DNA from: a bacterium
GTDB taxonomy: Bacteria; SZUA-79; Acidulodesulfobacterales; Acidulodesulfobacteraceae
Reading direction: 5' to 3'
Assembly: GCA_021794335.1 (NCBI GenBank)
Contig: JAJYQZ010000347.1
Span: forward strand, 1-6,684
DNA length: 6,684 nucleotides
In this document: piece by piece, positions 1 through 4,062 of the stretch
How positions within the stretch are numbered: position 1 is the first letter of the stretch
How the letters are laid out: every line of letters starts with the position of its first letter
Position numbers and translations under genes: made by a program
The notes under the pieces: generated by a model
Told to the model about the DNA's origin: nothing
The model's database searches: none
The model's input: only the letters and a program-made list of their open reading frames with translations

Positions 1-22
1 CATCTTCTTTTATCTTTTTCAT
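1..22 (-). CDS. 5' end of an unidentified minus-strand gene (partial)
   Basis: Only the first codons are present, reading leftward off the window as M-K-K-I-K-E-D. A GAGG Shine-Dalgarno core lies at 31-34. The ATG at 20-22 is 8 nt from it, a normal spacing. An in-frame ATG at 26-28 is only 2 nt away, so 22 is the likelier first base. The upstream stretch 45-66 resembles the stretch at 1611-1628 (TATATA-rich followed by TAGCGAAGTT on the plus strand), which may be a shared promoter-like element. Function cannot be judged from seven residues. Confidence 0.5.
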
Positions 23-132
23 TTTCATATCCTCTTTACCGTTCCTTATATATAAATAGCGAAGTTGCCGTTATAATTATGCTAAAATGCCCGCCTGTAA
101 TGTTTTTCTATAAAGCTAAAATTTGCCAATAA

Positions 133-160
133 TTCATTCTTTAATCAGGCTTTTTATAAT
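133..160 (+). promoter_or_regulatory. Possible promoter of ncRNA copy A
   Basis: A perfect -10 hexamer TATAAT is at 155-160. The best -35 candidate at 16 bp spacing is TTCATT (133-138), a poor match to TTGACA. Transcription would start near 167, just before the first strong stem (178-247). The call rests on the -10 and on position. Confidence 0.3.
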
Positions 161-177
161 CTTTCCACTAACATAAT

Positions 178-483
178 CCGCCGCTCCGAGCTTGCCCGTC
201 TATAAACGTAAAATTTAATCTATAATGCAGTCGGGCAAGCAAGGCGGTCTATACTGCCTATAAATTAAAAACAAAAAGGTAGCCAAACCCGAGCCTTTTT
301 CTTTCTTTGGGGGTTTGGGGGGCTTTCTTTCTTATTTCTGCGGCGAGAAAACGAAAGAAAGCCCCCCAAAAAATAAAAGTTTTTGAAAAGGGGTCAGGGG
401 AAAAACTTTTTTCAAAAAGTTTTGCCCCTGCTCTAATAAATAATTACAACGGGGCGGGCATCTTTGCTTTTTGCGCCCGCCCC
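178..483 (+). other. 5' hairpin array specific to ncRNA copy A
   Basis: Successive perfect or near-perfect stems are visible: 178-182 with 243-247 enclosing 190-198 with 232-240 (9 bp); 273-279 with 294-300; 314-331 with 353-370 (18 bp, TTTGGGGGGC arm); 395-430 (CAGGGG to CCCCTG, one A/G mismatch, loop TTTCAA); and 451-459 with 475-483 (GGGGCGGGC). Some alternatives compete, for example CCAAACCC at 283-290 with GGGTTTGG at 311-318. This module has no sequence counterpart before copy B. The G-rich 18-bp and CAGGGG hairpins could also be ordinary intergenic hairpins of the flanking DNA. Confidence 0.6.
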
Positions 484-548
484 TGCTTCTGTCGGAGCGT
501 AGCGGAGACTCTAAGGTTTTTAATAAGTAGTTATTCAAAGCTTGCCGG

Positions 549-660
549 CTCGGGACATAAGGGAGAAAATCGGCGCAAAATCACAATTAAAAACGCCCCC
601 AGAGGACAGCCCCATACAAAAATAATTTTGCGCCGATTTTCGGAACAGGTTTGTCCCGAG
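549..660 (+). other. Covarying hairpin with invariant loop, copy A
   Basis: The outer helix is 549-557 (CTCGGGACA) with 652-660 (TGTCCCGAG). The inner 17-bp helix is 565-581 with 625-641 (GAAAATCGGCGC arm). The loop is 43 nt, 582-624. The matching copy B element (3674-3792) has different arms that still pair, and the same loop apart from one extra A. Loop bases 600-608 (CAGAGGACA) are complementary to 1034-1042. Confidence 0.85.
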
Positions 661-686
661 CGATCGCCGCCGGAAAAAAATTTCAA

Positions 687-790
687 GGGGAATTTGATAG
701 GTTTGGTCACAGGACGGACGTTATGAGACGTCTTTCCAAGTTATCAATACTCTTCGTCAACGCCTGTGAGCAAACCTGTCATAATTCCCC
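687..790 (+). other. Long covarying stem, copy A
   Basis: Arm 687-713 pairs with 763-790. GGGGAATT pairs with AATTCCCC, a U-A pair follows with one bulged U, then GATAGGTTTG pairs with CAAACCTGTC (one G-U), a G/G mismatch, and TCACAGG pairs with CCTGTGA. Against copy B (3820-3923), one G-C pair becomes A-U and the U-A pair becomes C-G. Both changes keep pairing. Confidence 0.8.
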
Positions 791-792
791 GT

Positions 793-929
793 CAGGCGGT
801 TTAAAAAGGGAGAATTTGACAGTCGGGGATAACGAAATATAAATCGAAGTCAAAAAAATAAATCGGTTGCACGTCCGGTTATTAAGTTTCTCCGTTCCCC
901 GACTGTCAAATTCTCCATTAAACCGCCTG
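793..929 (+). other. Two-part long stem (11 + 21 bp), copy A
   Basis: CAGGCGGTTTA (793-803) pairs with TAAACCGCCTG (919-929). After a small internal loop, 809-829 pairs perfectly with 896-916 over 21 bp. The intervening 830-895 contains a short ATAAC/GTTAT closure. In copy B the 3' arm is identical but the 5' arm differs at two bases, giving one G-U wobble and one G/A mismatch. Confidence 0.85.
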
Positions 930-1166
930 TGAAATTTTTGCCTTACAACCCGCCGGCGTGAAGCTTGCGGAACGGCGGCGCTCTATTTCGCCTAAGCGGT
1001 TATCTTTTCCAAAAAAATAGGATAAAAACGGAATGTCCTCTGCCTGTCTTTCGGACCGGGGACGGTTTCGGCTGGACGGCGAATCCGGCGCGCCCGGTAA
1101 ATTTAAAAATGCCGAATAACGATAAGGGGGATTTTATGCAATACGAAGAATTAACTGGTAAAAATT

Positions 1167-1212
1167 GCCGCCGAAGGCGGCCGGCGCCGCCGGGGTTTTT
1201 GCTTTTTAATAT
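1167..1212 (+). terminator. Likely 3' end of ncRNA copy A
   Basis: GCCGCC-gaa-GGCGGC (1167-1181) overlaps a mutually exclusive hairpin GGCGGC-cggc-GCCGCC (1176-1191). GGGG and two T-runs (TTTTTGCTTTTT, 1196-1207) follow. The A-run at 1160-1164 can pair with the first T-run. This fits intrinsic termination of the plus-strand RNA, although the GGGG between hairpin and T-tract is atypical. Confidence 0.55.
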
Positions 1213-1231
1213 GAATTAAATCATAATAAAA

Positions 1232-1258
1232 TAAAAAAGCCCGCGGGTTTCGCGGGCT
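1232..1258 (-). terminator. Intrinsic terminator of gene cluster 1
   Basis: On the minus strand, AGCCCGCG (1258-1251) pairs with CGCGGGCT (1245-1238) around a 5-nt loop. TTTTTTATTTTATTA follows directly. It sits 22 nt beyond the stop of the 63-aa gene and faces the ncRNA terminator, a convergent arrangement that insulates the two units. Confidence 0.85.
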
Positions 1259-1279
1259 CGTGTTATCTAAAAAATTATT

Positions 1280-1471
1280 TTAACAATTCTGTTTTTCTTT
1301 TTTACTGCCCATATAATCAAAAATATACTTCCTGATTTCCCTGTTGTCTTCCTTGATTTCGTTGCGCATTGTATCGATTTTCCTGTCTATATGCGCCATA
1401 AGGGCTATAATAGAACCCGCAGCGCTCACTATAATAACGATAATTTCTACTATAAATTTTAAATCGTTCAT
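1280..1471 (-). CDS. Small membrane protein, one N-terminal TM helix plus charged helix (63 aa), copy 1
   Basis: The protein opens M-N-D-L-K-F, has a hydrophobic helix at about residues 6-25 (V-E-I-I-V-I-I-V-S-A-A-G-S-I-I-A-L), then a highly charged, probably helical or coiled-coil tail (D-R-K-I-D-T-M-R-N-E-I-K-E-D-N-R-E-I-R-K) ending G-S-K-K-E-K-Q-N-C. The start at 1471 is chosen because AGGAG (1479-1483) is 7 nt upstream. The upstream in-frame ATG at 1498 has no ribosome site. The layout resembles small holin-associated or anchoring membrane proteins of phages, but no family motif is recognisable. It is the last gene of the leftward cluster and seems to have its own promoter (1490-1517). 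The strong terminator at 1232-1258 follows the TAA stop. Confidence 0.75.
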   Translation of the reverse strand: MNDLKFIVEIIVIIVSAAGSIIALMAHIDRKIDTMRNEIKEDNREIRKYIFDYMGSKKEKQNC

Positions 1472-1489
1472 TGTTTGTCTCCTGCTTAA

Positions 1490-1517
1490 ATTATACATTA
1501 ATTCAAAAAATATTCAA
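1490..1517 (-). promoter_or_regulatory. Sigma70-like promoter of the 63-aa gene, copy 1
   Basis: On the minus strand, TTGAAT (1517-1512), a 16-bp spacer and TATAAT (1495-1490). The predicted start near 1483 coincides with the Shine-Dalgarno AGGAG (1483-1479), so the leader would be only about a dozen bases. The region is AT-rich, so chance matches are possible. Confidence 0.5.
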
Positions 1518-1531
1518 ATAAAAATAATAAA

Positions 1532-1606
1532 GAGAAAATCGGTTATCCGGTCTGTTAAACCGTCGGTCAGGGGAGCGGCCCGCTGACGCTGCCGCCCGAT
1601 TTTCTC
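1532..1606 (-). terminator. Branched hairpin between the 91-aa and 63-aa genes, copy 1
   Basis: An 11-bp perfect stem, CCGATTTTCTC (1596-1606) with GAGAAAATCGG (1532-1542), encloses 53 nt with room for two smaller hairpins (GTCAG/CTGAC and ACCG/CGGT type). In minus-strand reading T-rich sequence (TTTATTATTTTTATTT) follows. It lies after the 91-aa stop and before a likely promoter, so termination of the upstream operon is the simplest role. A structured leader or small RNA is the alternative. Its stem sequence recurs in ncRNA copy A. Confidence 0.45.
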
Positions 1607-1631
1607 CCTTATTATATATAGCGAAGTTTGA

Positions 1632-1907
1632 TTAAATTTCGATATAAGTATTATGACTACATAGCCTTATATATTCTTTAACTTCATTTTTTCTTAAATA
1701 TTCCTTTAGTGTTCTTTTTAATTCCAAATTATAAATTGCCGCTTGCTGTTCCCGTTTTGCTTTTTTTATTTCTTCTTTTTTTATTGCGATAACCGCTTTT
1801 AATCTGTCATTGTTTATCTTTTTTAATAAAATATTTAAGAAATTATAAAAATCTTTACCGCTTTTATGTATTGCTATTTCTAATATTTCTTTTTCTATCG
1901 TATCCAT
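1632..1907 (-). CDS. Unidentified Lys-rich helical protein (91 aa), copy 1
   Basis: The protein begins M-D-T-I-E-K-E-I-L-E-I and ends C-S-H-N-T-Y-I-E-I. It is rich in Lys, Glu, Ile and Leu with almost no Gly or Pro, which predicts a nearly all-helical fold. The stretch around residues 42-73 (K-K-E-E-I-K-K-A-K-R-E-Q-Q-A-A-I) has coiled-coil character. There is no signal peptide or membrane span. GGAG stands 9 nt before the ATG in AAAGGAG. It follows the 28-aa gene by 20 nt and is probably co-transcribed with it. It ends in TAA, and the branched hairpin 1532-1606 follows 25 nt later. I do not recognise a family. High charge could suit a nucleic-acid-binding or partner-binding accessory protein, but that is speculation. 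Confidence 0.8.
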   Translation of the reverse strand: MDTIEKEILEIAIHKSGKDFYNFLNILLKKINNDRLKAVIAIKKEEIKKAKREQQAAIYNLELKRTLKEYLRKNEVKEYIRLCSHNTYIEI

Positions 1908-1927
1908 AATATAAGTCTCCTTTAAAA

Positions 1928-2014
1928 TTAAATAAATAATAAAGCTGTCATTAATAAACTAAAAAAAACTATTGTTTCCGTCCATTCAATATATTCTTTC
2001 GTTGCCGTTTTCAT
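1928..2014 (-). CDS. Tiny single-span membrane peptide (28 aa), copy 1
   Basis: The peptide reads M-K-T-A-T-K-E-Y-I-E-W-T-E-T, then a hydrophobic run at residues 15-28 (I-V-F-F-S-L-L-M-T-A-L-L-F-I) up to the TAA. A textbook AGGAGG (2020-2025) sits 5 nt before the ATG and is directly preceded by the hairpin 2026-2043, as for two larger genes in the cluster. That ribosome site and the shared upstream architecture are the main reasons to call a gene this short. The intergenic gaps are 49 bp from the 88-aa gene and 20 bp to the 91-aa gene. Possible roles are a small membrane regulator, a holin-like peptide or a toxin-like peptide. Nothing in the sequence separates these. Confidence 0.65.
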   Translation of the reverse strand: MKTATKEYIEWTETIVFFSLLMTALLFI

Positions 2015-2025
2015 AATTGCCTCCT

Positions 2026-2043
2026 GCCCCTCTTTCGAGGGGC
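2026..2043 (-). promoter_or_regulatory. Pre-SD hairpin of the 28-aa gene, copy 1
   Basis: GCCCCTC-gaaa-GAGGGGC on the minus strand, a 7-bp stem with a GAAA tetraloop. The next bases are AGGAGG, so the stem abuts the Shine-Dalgarno with no gap. The same 18 nt recurs at 2346-2363. Confidence 0.75.
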
Positions 2044-2063
2044 TTTTATATTATTTATTGCTA

Positions 2064-2330
2064 TTAAAGATAATAAAAACCTGCGTAATTTGGTTCAGGG
2101 TATTCCTTATCCCTTAAAAAATCTTTTGTTCCCCTTTTATACATTTCAGTTTTAAAGAACTTTAAAAATTCTTTAGCATGGGTATCATTAATATTTTTAA
2201 GGTCAAGTTCTTCATCGTATAAATCGTCTATGCCGAGAACCTCTCCTAAGAACCTATCGCTGTAAAAATCTATCATCTGTTTTATGGTTTCATCTTTTTT
2301 AGCCCAATTCAATATAGTTCTCAATTTCAT
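2064..2330 (-). CDS. Unidentified soluble acidic/basic helical protein (88 aa), copy 1
   Basis: The protein starts M-K-L-R-T-I-L-N-W-A-K-K-D-E-T-I-K and ends P-E-P-N-Y-A-G-F-Y-Y-L. The middle is acidic (L-G-I-D-D-L-Y-D-E-E-L-D-L), and Lys/Phe-rich helices follow. There is no signal peptide or TM segment. The start at 2330 is fixed by AAAGGAG, with GGAG at 2339-2342 and 8 nt spacing. The longer frame back to 2381 would be translated through the hairpin 2346-2363 and lacks a ribosome site. The gene lies 53 bp downstream of the 185-aa gene in the same direction, and the intergenic space is occupied by the hairpin and SD cassette. No family is recognised. The C-terminal aromatic cluster is a notable but unexplained feature. 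Confidence 0.78.
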   Translation of the reverse strand: MKLRTILNWAKKDETIKQMIDFYSDRFLGEVLGIDDLYDEELDLKNINDTHAKEFLKFFKTEMYKRGTKDFLRDKEYPEPNYAGFYYL

Positions 2331-2345
2331 TTTTTCTTCTCCTTT

Positions 2346-2363
2346 GCCCCTCTTTCGAGGGGC
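2346..2363 (-). promoter_or_regulatory. Pre-SD hairpin of the 88-aa gene, copy 1
   Basis: GCCCCTC-gaaa-GAGGGGC, identical to 2026-2043, followed by AA and then AGGAG. TTAATTTTAAAAG precedes it, a string also found before the other pre-SD hairpin at 2956-2971. Confidence 0.75.
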
Positions 2364-2383
2364 TTTTAAAATTAATATCAAAA

Positions 2384-2941
2384 TTAAAAACCAAAAGCCA
2401 TTTGCAGGTTTTCCGTTTCCGCCTGCGCTGGTTGTCTTTTGTTATATTTCGGTTTTATATTTATTATTTCTTCTTCGGCGTCGATGTCTTCATCGTCAAA
2501 CATTCCGGCGCTTTCGTTATAGGTTTTCCAAGATTTAGCAGGTATTAAATCCATTAATTCGGTATGTTTTCCGTCTTGTGAAACAACGGCATTTAAAGAC
2601 GATGTATAACAGTTTTTTAAATCAAGGTAGCTTATTACCGCTTTTTCTAATTTATGCTCAATTTTGGTTTTGCTTAAAGGCTTGTAATTTCTTGCGGCTC
2701 TTGTTAAGGTAAGAAATAGGCGGTATATTTCGCCTTGCAGGTTTTTATTGAATTTGTCAAAGTCTCTTTGGTCTTTGAATTGAAGATTTAAAAATTCAGG
2801 ATAATTTACGCTTTTTTGCGTTATCTTTTCGACAAGATATGCTTTAATATATCTATCCATAAGCAAATCTTTATTTATTACTTCTTCGTTCATTTCTTCG
2901 ATTGCCATATTAATAAATGTTTCAATGATTTCGATTTTCAT
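2384..2941 (-). CDS. Unidentified 185-aa protein with a faint sigma region-3-like segment, copy 1
   Basis: This is the largest protein of the unit. Residues 1-45 are acidic then mixed helices (F-I-N-M-A-I-E-E-M-N-E-E). Residues 66-108 are basic helical (I-Y-R-L-F-L-T-L-T-R-A-A-R-N-Y-K-P-L-S-K-T). The next segment is S-S-L-N-A-V-V-S-Q-D-G-K-H-T-E-L-M-D-L-I-P. The tail is acidic (F-D-D-E-D-I-D-A-E-E-E) and ends L-Q-M-A-F-G-F. The S-L-x-A-x-V-x-x-D-G-x-x-x-x-L-x-D-L-I-P pattern resembles the region 3 to linker segment of sigma70-family factors (typically S-L-D-x-P-V-x-x-D-G-x-x-x-L-x-D-x-I). No region 4 helix-turn-helix follows and no region 2 motif is clear, so a truncated or phage-type sigma-like protein is only a hypothesis. 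The final residues could be a weak sliding-clamp-type peptide. GGAG (2949-2952) is 7 nt from the ATG, behind hairpin 2956-2971. Confidence 0.8.
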   Translation of the reverse strand: MKIEIIETFINMAIEEMNEEVINKDLLMDRYIKAYLVEKITQKSVNYPEFLNLQFKDQRDFDKFNKNLQGEIYRLFLTLTRAARNYKPLSKTKIEHKLEKAVISYLDLKNCYTSSLNAVVSQDGKHTELMDLIPAKSWKTYNESAGMFDDEDIDAEEEIINIKPKYNKRQPAQAETENLQMAFGF

Positions 2942-2955
2942 TTTTCTTCTCCTTT

Positions 2956-2971
2956 GCCTGCTTCCTCAGGC
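2956..2971 (-). promoter_or_regulatory. Pre-SD hairpin of the 185-aa gene, copy 1
   Basis: GCCTG-aggaag-CAGGC on the minus strand, followed by AA and AGGAG. It has the same position and GCC/GGC closing pairs as the two GCCCCTC hairpins but a different stem and loop, so position and pairing are conserved and sequence is not. Confidence 0.65.
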
Positions 2972-2982
2972 TTTAAAATTAA

Positions 2983-3081
2983 TTAAATTAAATGAATTAA
3001 TAAGGTTAAGTTGTAAAAGATAATTCCTAAATCTAAAACGATTAACGATAAGCCCATAAAATTTGTTTTAATTGCTTCCAT
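2983..3081 (-). CDS. Tiny membrane peptide (32 aa), first gene of the cluster, copy 1
   Basis: The peptide begins M-E-A-I-K-T-N-F-M-G and then is almost wholly hydrophobic (L-S-L-I-V-L-D-L-G-I-I-F-Y-N-L-T-L-L-I-H-L-I) to a TAA stop, long enough for one membrane span. GGAGG (3087-3091) lies 5 nt before the ATG, a strong site in a very AT-rich leader, which supports real translation. It is promoter-proximal in the leftward cluster, 41 bp ahead of the 185-aa gene. An Asp lies within the hydrophobic run. No family is recognised. It and the 28-aa gene share the single-span design but not sequence. Confidence 0.65.
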   Translation of the reverse strand: MEAIKTNFMGLSLIVLDLGIIFYNLTLLIHLI

Positions 3082-3151
3082 TTTGACCTCCAATTTAAAA
3101 TTTGATTTGATTTTTTTTATTAATAATTTTTTTTATAATTTTTTTTTTATT

Positions 3152-3210
3152 TTTTTCTTTTTTTCAATCCCCCTTTGCTAATTGTTTGAGGGGGTTGAAA
3201 AAAAGAAAAA
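3152..3210. repeat. Long inverted repeat in the divergent promoter region, copy 1
   Basis: A 16-bp arm, TTTTTCTTTTTTTCAA (3152-3167), pairs perfectly with 3195-3210. One bulged T (3168) and a CCCCC/GGGGG helix (3169-3173 with 3190-3194) follow, with a 16-nt loop. It overlaps the -35 box of the ncRNA promoter and lies in the leader or promoter side of the gene cluster. It could be an operator, a leader hairpin or part of a replication origin. The adjacent 3110-3160 is nearly pure A/T. Confidence 0.7.
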
Positions 3211-3223
3211 GAATAAATATAAA
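3195..3223 (+). promoter_or_regulatory. Sigma70-like promoter of ncRNA copy B
   Basis: TTGAAA (3195-3200), a 17-bp spacer and TATAAA (3218-3223) predict a start near 3230, ahead of the first structured domain (3268-3368). The -35 box is inside the inverted repeat 3152-3210. Confidence 0.65.
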
Positions 3224-3267
3224 AGACATTTTTAAGCAAAAAAGACCGTATAGCACGAACGGATAAA

Positions 3268-3632
3268 GTCGTTTGCCTTGGGGATTACGCAACGGTCGTG
3301 ACAAAATCGGCTTTTTGATTTTGGCGCGACCGTTGCCTTGCACGATGCAGGATTAACAGGCAAACGATTACAATAATTGTTTTGCGAAGTGAGGAGCAAT
3401 TTTTGTATTCAAATCACGTGACAGAATAAAAGCGCTTAGAGATAATCTTTTCTACAACAATTTATGCGCTTTTATTATGGCGCGGGATTTGATGAAAATT
3501 ACGACGAACGAAGCTCTTATAAACTTTCAACATCGTTGTTTTTCCAAGTAAGAACGAATTGAATAATGCTGATATTATGAACGCCGCACGATAGTCACTG
3601 TTTTAATGAAACGAAGTTTCGACGGAGCGTCG
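3268..3632 (+). other. 5' structured module of ncRNA copy B
   Basis: Helices are: TCGTTTGCC (3269-3277) with GGCAAACGA (3359-3367), closing a domain that contains GCAACGGTCG (3289-3298) with CGACCGTTGC (3327-3336), capped by CAAAATC/GATTTTG (3302-3308 with 3317-3323); TCAAATC (3409-3415) with GATTTGA (3486-3492), enclosing AATAAAAGCGC (3425-3435) with GCGCTTTTATT (3466-3476); GAAAC/GTTTC (3608-3620); and GACG/CGTC (3621-3631). The sequence 3240-3551 recurs unchanged at 6373-6684. Confidence 0.75.
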
Positions 3633-3673
3633 TCTTTACTTCACTCAATAAGTAGTTATTCAAAGCTTGCTGG

Positions 3674-3792
3674 CTCGAAATTTGGAGGGAGAAAAAACGG
3701 GCGCAAAATCACAATTAAAAAACGCCCCCAGAGGACAGCCCCATACAAAAATAATTTTGCGCCCGTTTTTTCGGAAGGTTTTGAATTTCGAG
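3674..3792 (+). other. Covarying hairpin with invariant loop, copy B
   Basis: The outer helix is 3674-3682 (CTCGAAATT) with 3784-3792 (AATTTCGAG). The inner 19-bp helix is 3691-3709 with 3754-3772. The loop is 3710-3753 and matches copy A except for one added A. Four of the nine outer pairs differ from copy A and all four are compensated. The inner helix is two pairs longer and also fully paired. Confidence 0.85.
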
Positions 3793-3819
3793 CCGTCGCC
3801 GCCGCAAAAAAAATTTCAA

Positions 3820-3923
3820 GGAGAATTCGATAGGTTTGGTCACAGGACGGACGTTATTAGATATCTTTCCAAGTTATCAATACTCTTCGTTAACGCCTGT
3901 GAGCAAACCTGTCGTAATTCTCC
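3820..3923 (+). other. Long covarying stem, copy B
   Basis: GGAGAATT (3820-3827) pairs with AATTCTCC (3916-3923), a C-G pair follows, then the GATAGGTTTG and TCACAGG helices as in copy A. The loop-side GACGT/ACGTC mini-hairpin of copy A is weakened here (C/A mismatch and G-U), so that apical part is not supported. Confidence 0.8.
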
Positions 3924-3925
3924 GG

Positions 3926-4062
3926 CAGGCGGTTTAAAAAGGGAGAATTTGATAGGCGGGGATAACGAAATATAAATCGAAGTCAAAAAAATAAATCGGT
4001 TGCACGTCCGGTTATTAAGTTTCTCCGTTCCCCGACTGTCAAATTCTCCATTAAACCGCCTG
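3926..4062 (+). other. Two-part long stem, copy B
   Basis: 3926-3936 pairs with 4052-4062 as in copy A. 3942-3962 pairs with 4029-4049 except for G3956 facing A, and T3953 pairs as a wobble. The sequence switch from diverged to identical falls at 3957, inside the 5' arm. Confidence 0.8.

Larger units (their letters stand above)
522..823 (+). repeat. Diverged homologous segment, first copy
   Basis: Aligns with 3647-3956 with many substitutions and 8 nt of net length difference. Identity is patchy: the hairpin loop 582-624 and blocks around 696-720 and 729-757 are conserved, while the helix arms vary. To its left (1-521) nothing matches 3200-3646. Confidence 0.85.
600..1042 (+). other. Possible 9-bp pseudoknot between loop and 3' domain, copy A
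   Basis: CAGAGGACA (600-608, in the invariant loop) is the exact complement of TGTCCTCTG (1034-1042). The same pair occurs in copy B at 3729-3737 and 4167-4175. Both partners are identical in the two copies, so covariation gives no support. The case rests on the 9-bp match from an otherwise unpaired, conserved loop. Confidence 0.4.
168..1212 (+). ncRNA. Large structured RNA, copy A
   Basis: About 1 kb of plus-strand sequence is packed with long helices and has no credible protein gene. From 5' to 3' it holds a 5' hairpin array (178-483), a hairpin conserved in both copies (549-660), a stem of about 25 bp (687-713 with 763-790), a two-part stem of 11 + 21 bp (793-829 with 896-929), a 6-bp helix (1067-1072 with 1111-1116), and a GC-rich terminator-like end (1167-1212). 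From 522 onward it is homologous to copy B at 3647-4345. Differences between the copies up to 823 mostly preserve base pairing, including G-U pairs, which favours RNA over a DNA cruciform. The terminator and U-tracts put the transcript on the plus strand. The 5' end is inferred from a weak promoter and could lie further downstream, as late as about 500. I do not recognise the family. Large ornate bacterial RNAs (ROOL, GOLLD, OLE, HEARO/omega-RNA type) are the natural comparison. Confidence 0.7.
824..3551 (+). repeat. Direct repeat, first copy (period 3133 bp)
   Basis: 2728 bp that match 3957-6684 with no difference I could find, covering the ncRNA 3' domain, the whole gene cluster and the 5' module of the next ncRNA. 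The last mismatch before it is T823 versus G3956. The right end is set only by the window edge. Confidence 0.9.
3647..3956 (+). repeat. Diverged homologous segment, second copy
   Basis: Partner of 522-823. The homology opens with the shared AATAA-gtag-TTATT mini-hairpin and turns into perfect identity at 3957. Confidence 0.85.

Noticed and set aside
332..538. Minus-strand 68-aa frame
   Set aside because: It lies across long inverted repeats of copy A, has low-complexity composition, and has no clear ribosome site.
307..842. Plus-strand open frames of 139 and 63 aa (and the 75/102-aa counterparts at 3606-3975)
   Set aside because: They run through the RNA helices, have no convincing ribosome sites, and change arbitrarily between copies where the base pairing is kept.
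965..1219. 84-aa plus-strand frame, repeated at 4098-4352
   Set aside because: It begins with TTG without an SD and reads through RNA stems and the terminator. Its exact repetition reflects DNA identity, not coding conservation.
500..1220. Group I or group II intron
   Set aside because: I could not find a GUGYG-type 5' end, a domain V-like hairpin, a P7-like core or an intron-encoded protein.
1344..1586. Plus-strand frames of 80 aa (1344-1586) and 84 aa (2284-2538) and their copies
   Set aside because: They are antisense shadows of the 63-, 88- and 185-aa genes, which have good ribosome sites on the other strand.
2331..2381. N-terminal extension of the 88-aa protein (and of the 63-aa protein to 1498)
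   Set aside because: The longer starts lack Shine-Dalgarno sequences. The 88-aa extension would be encoded by the pre-SD hairpin itself.
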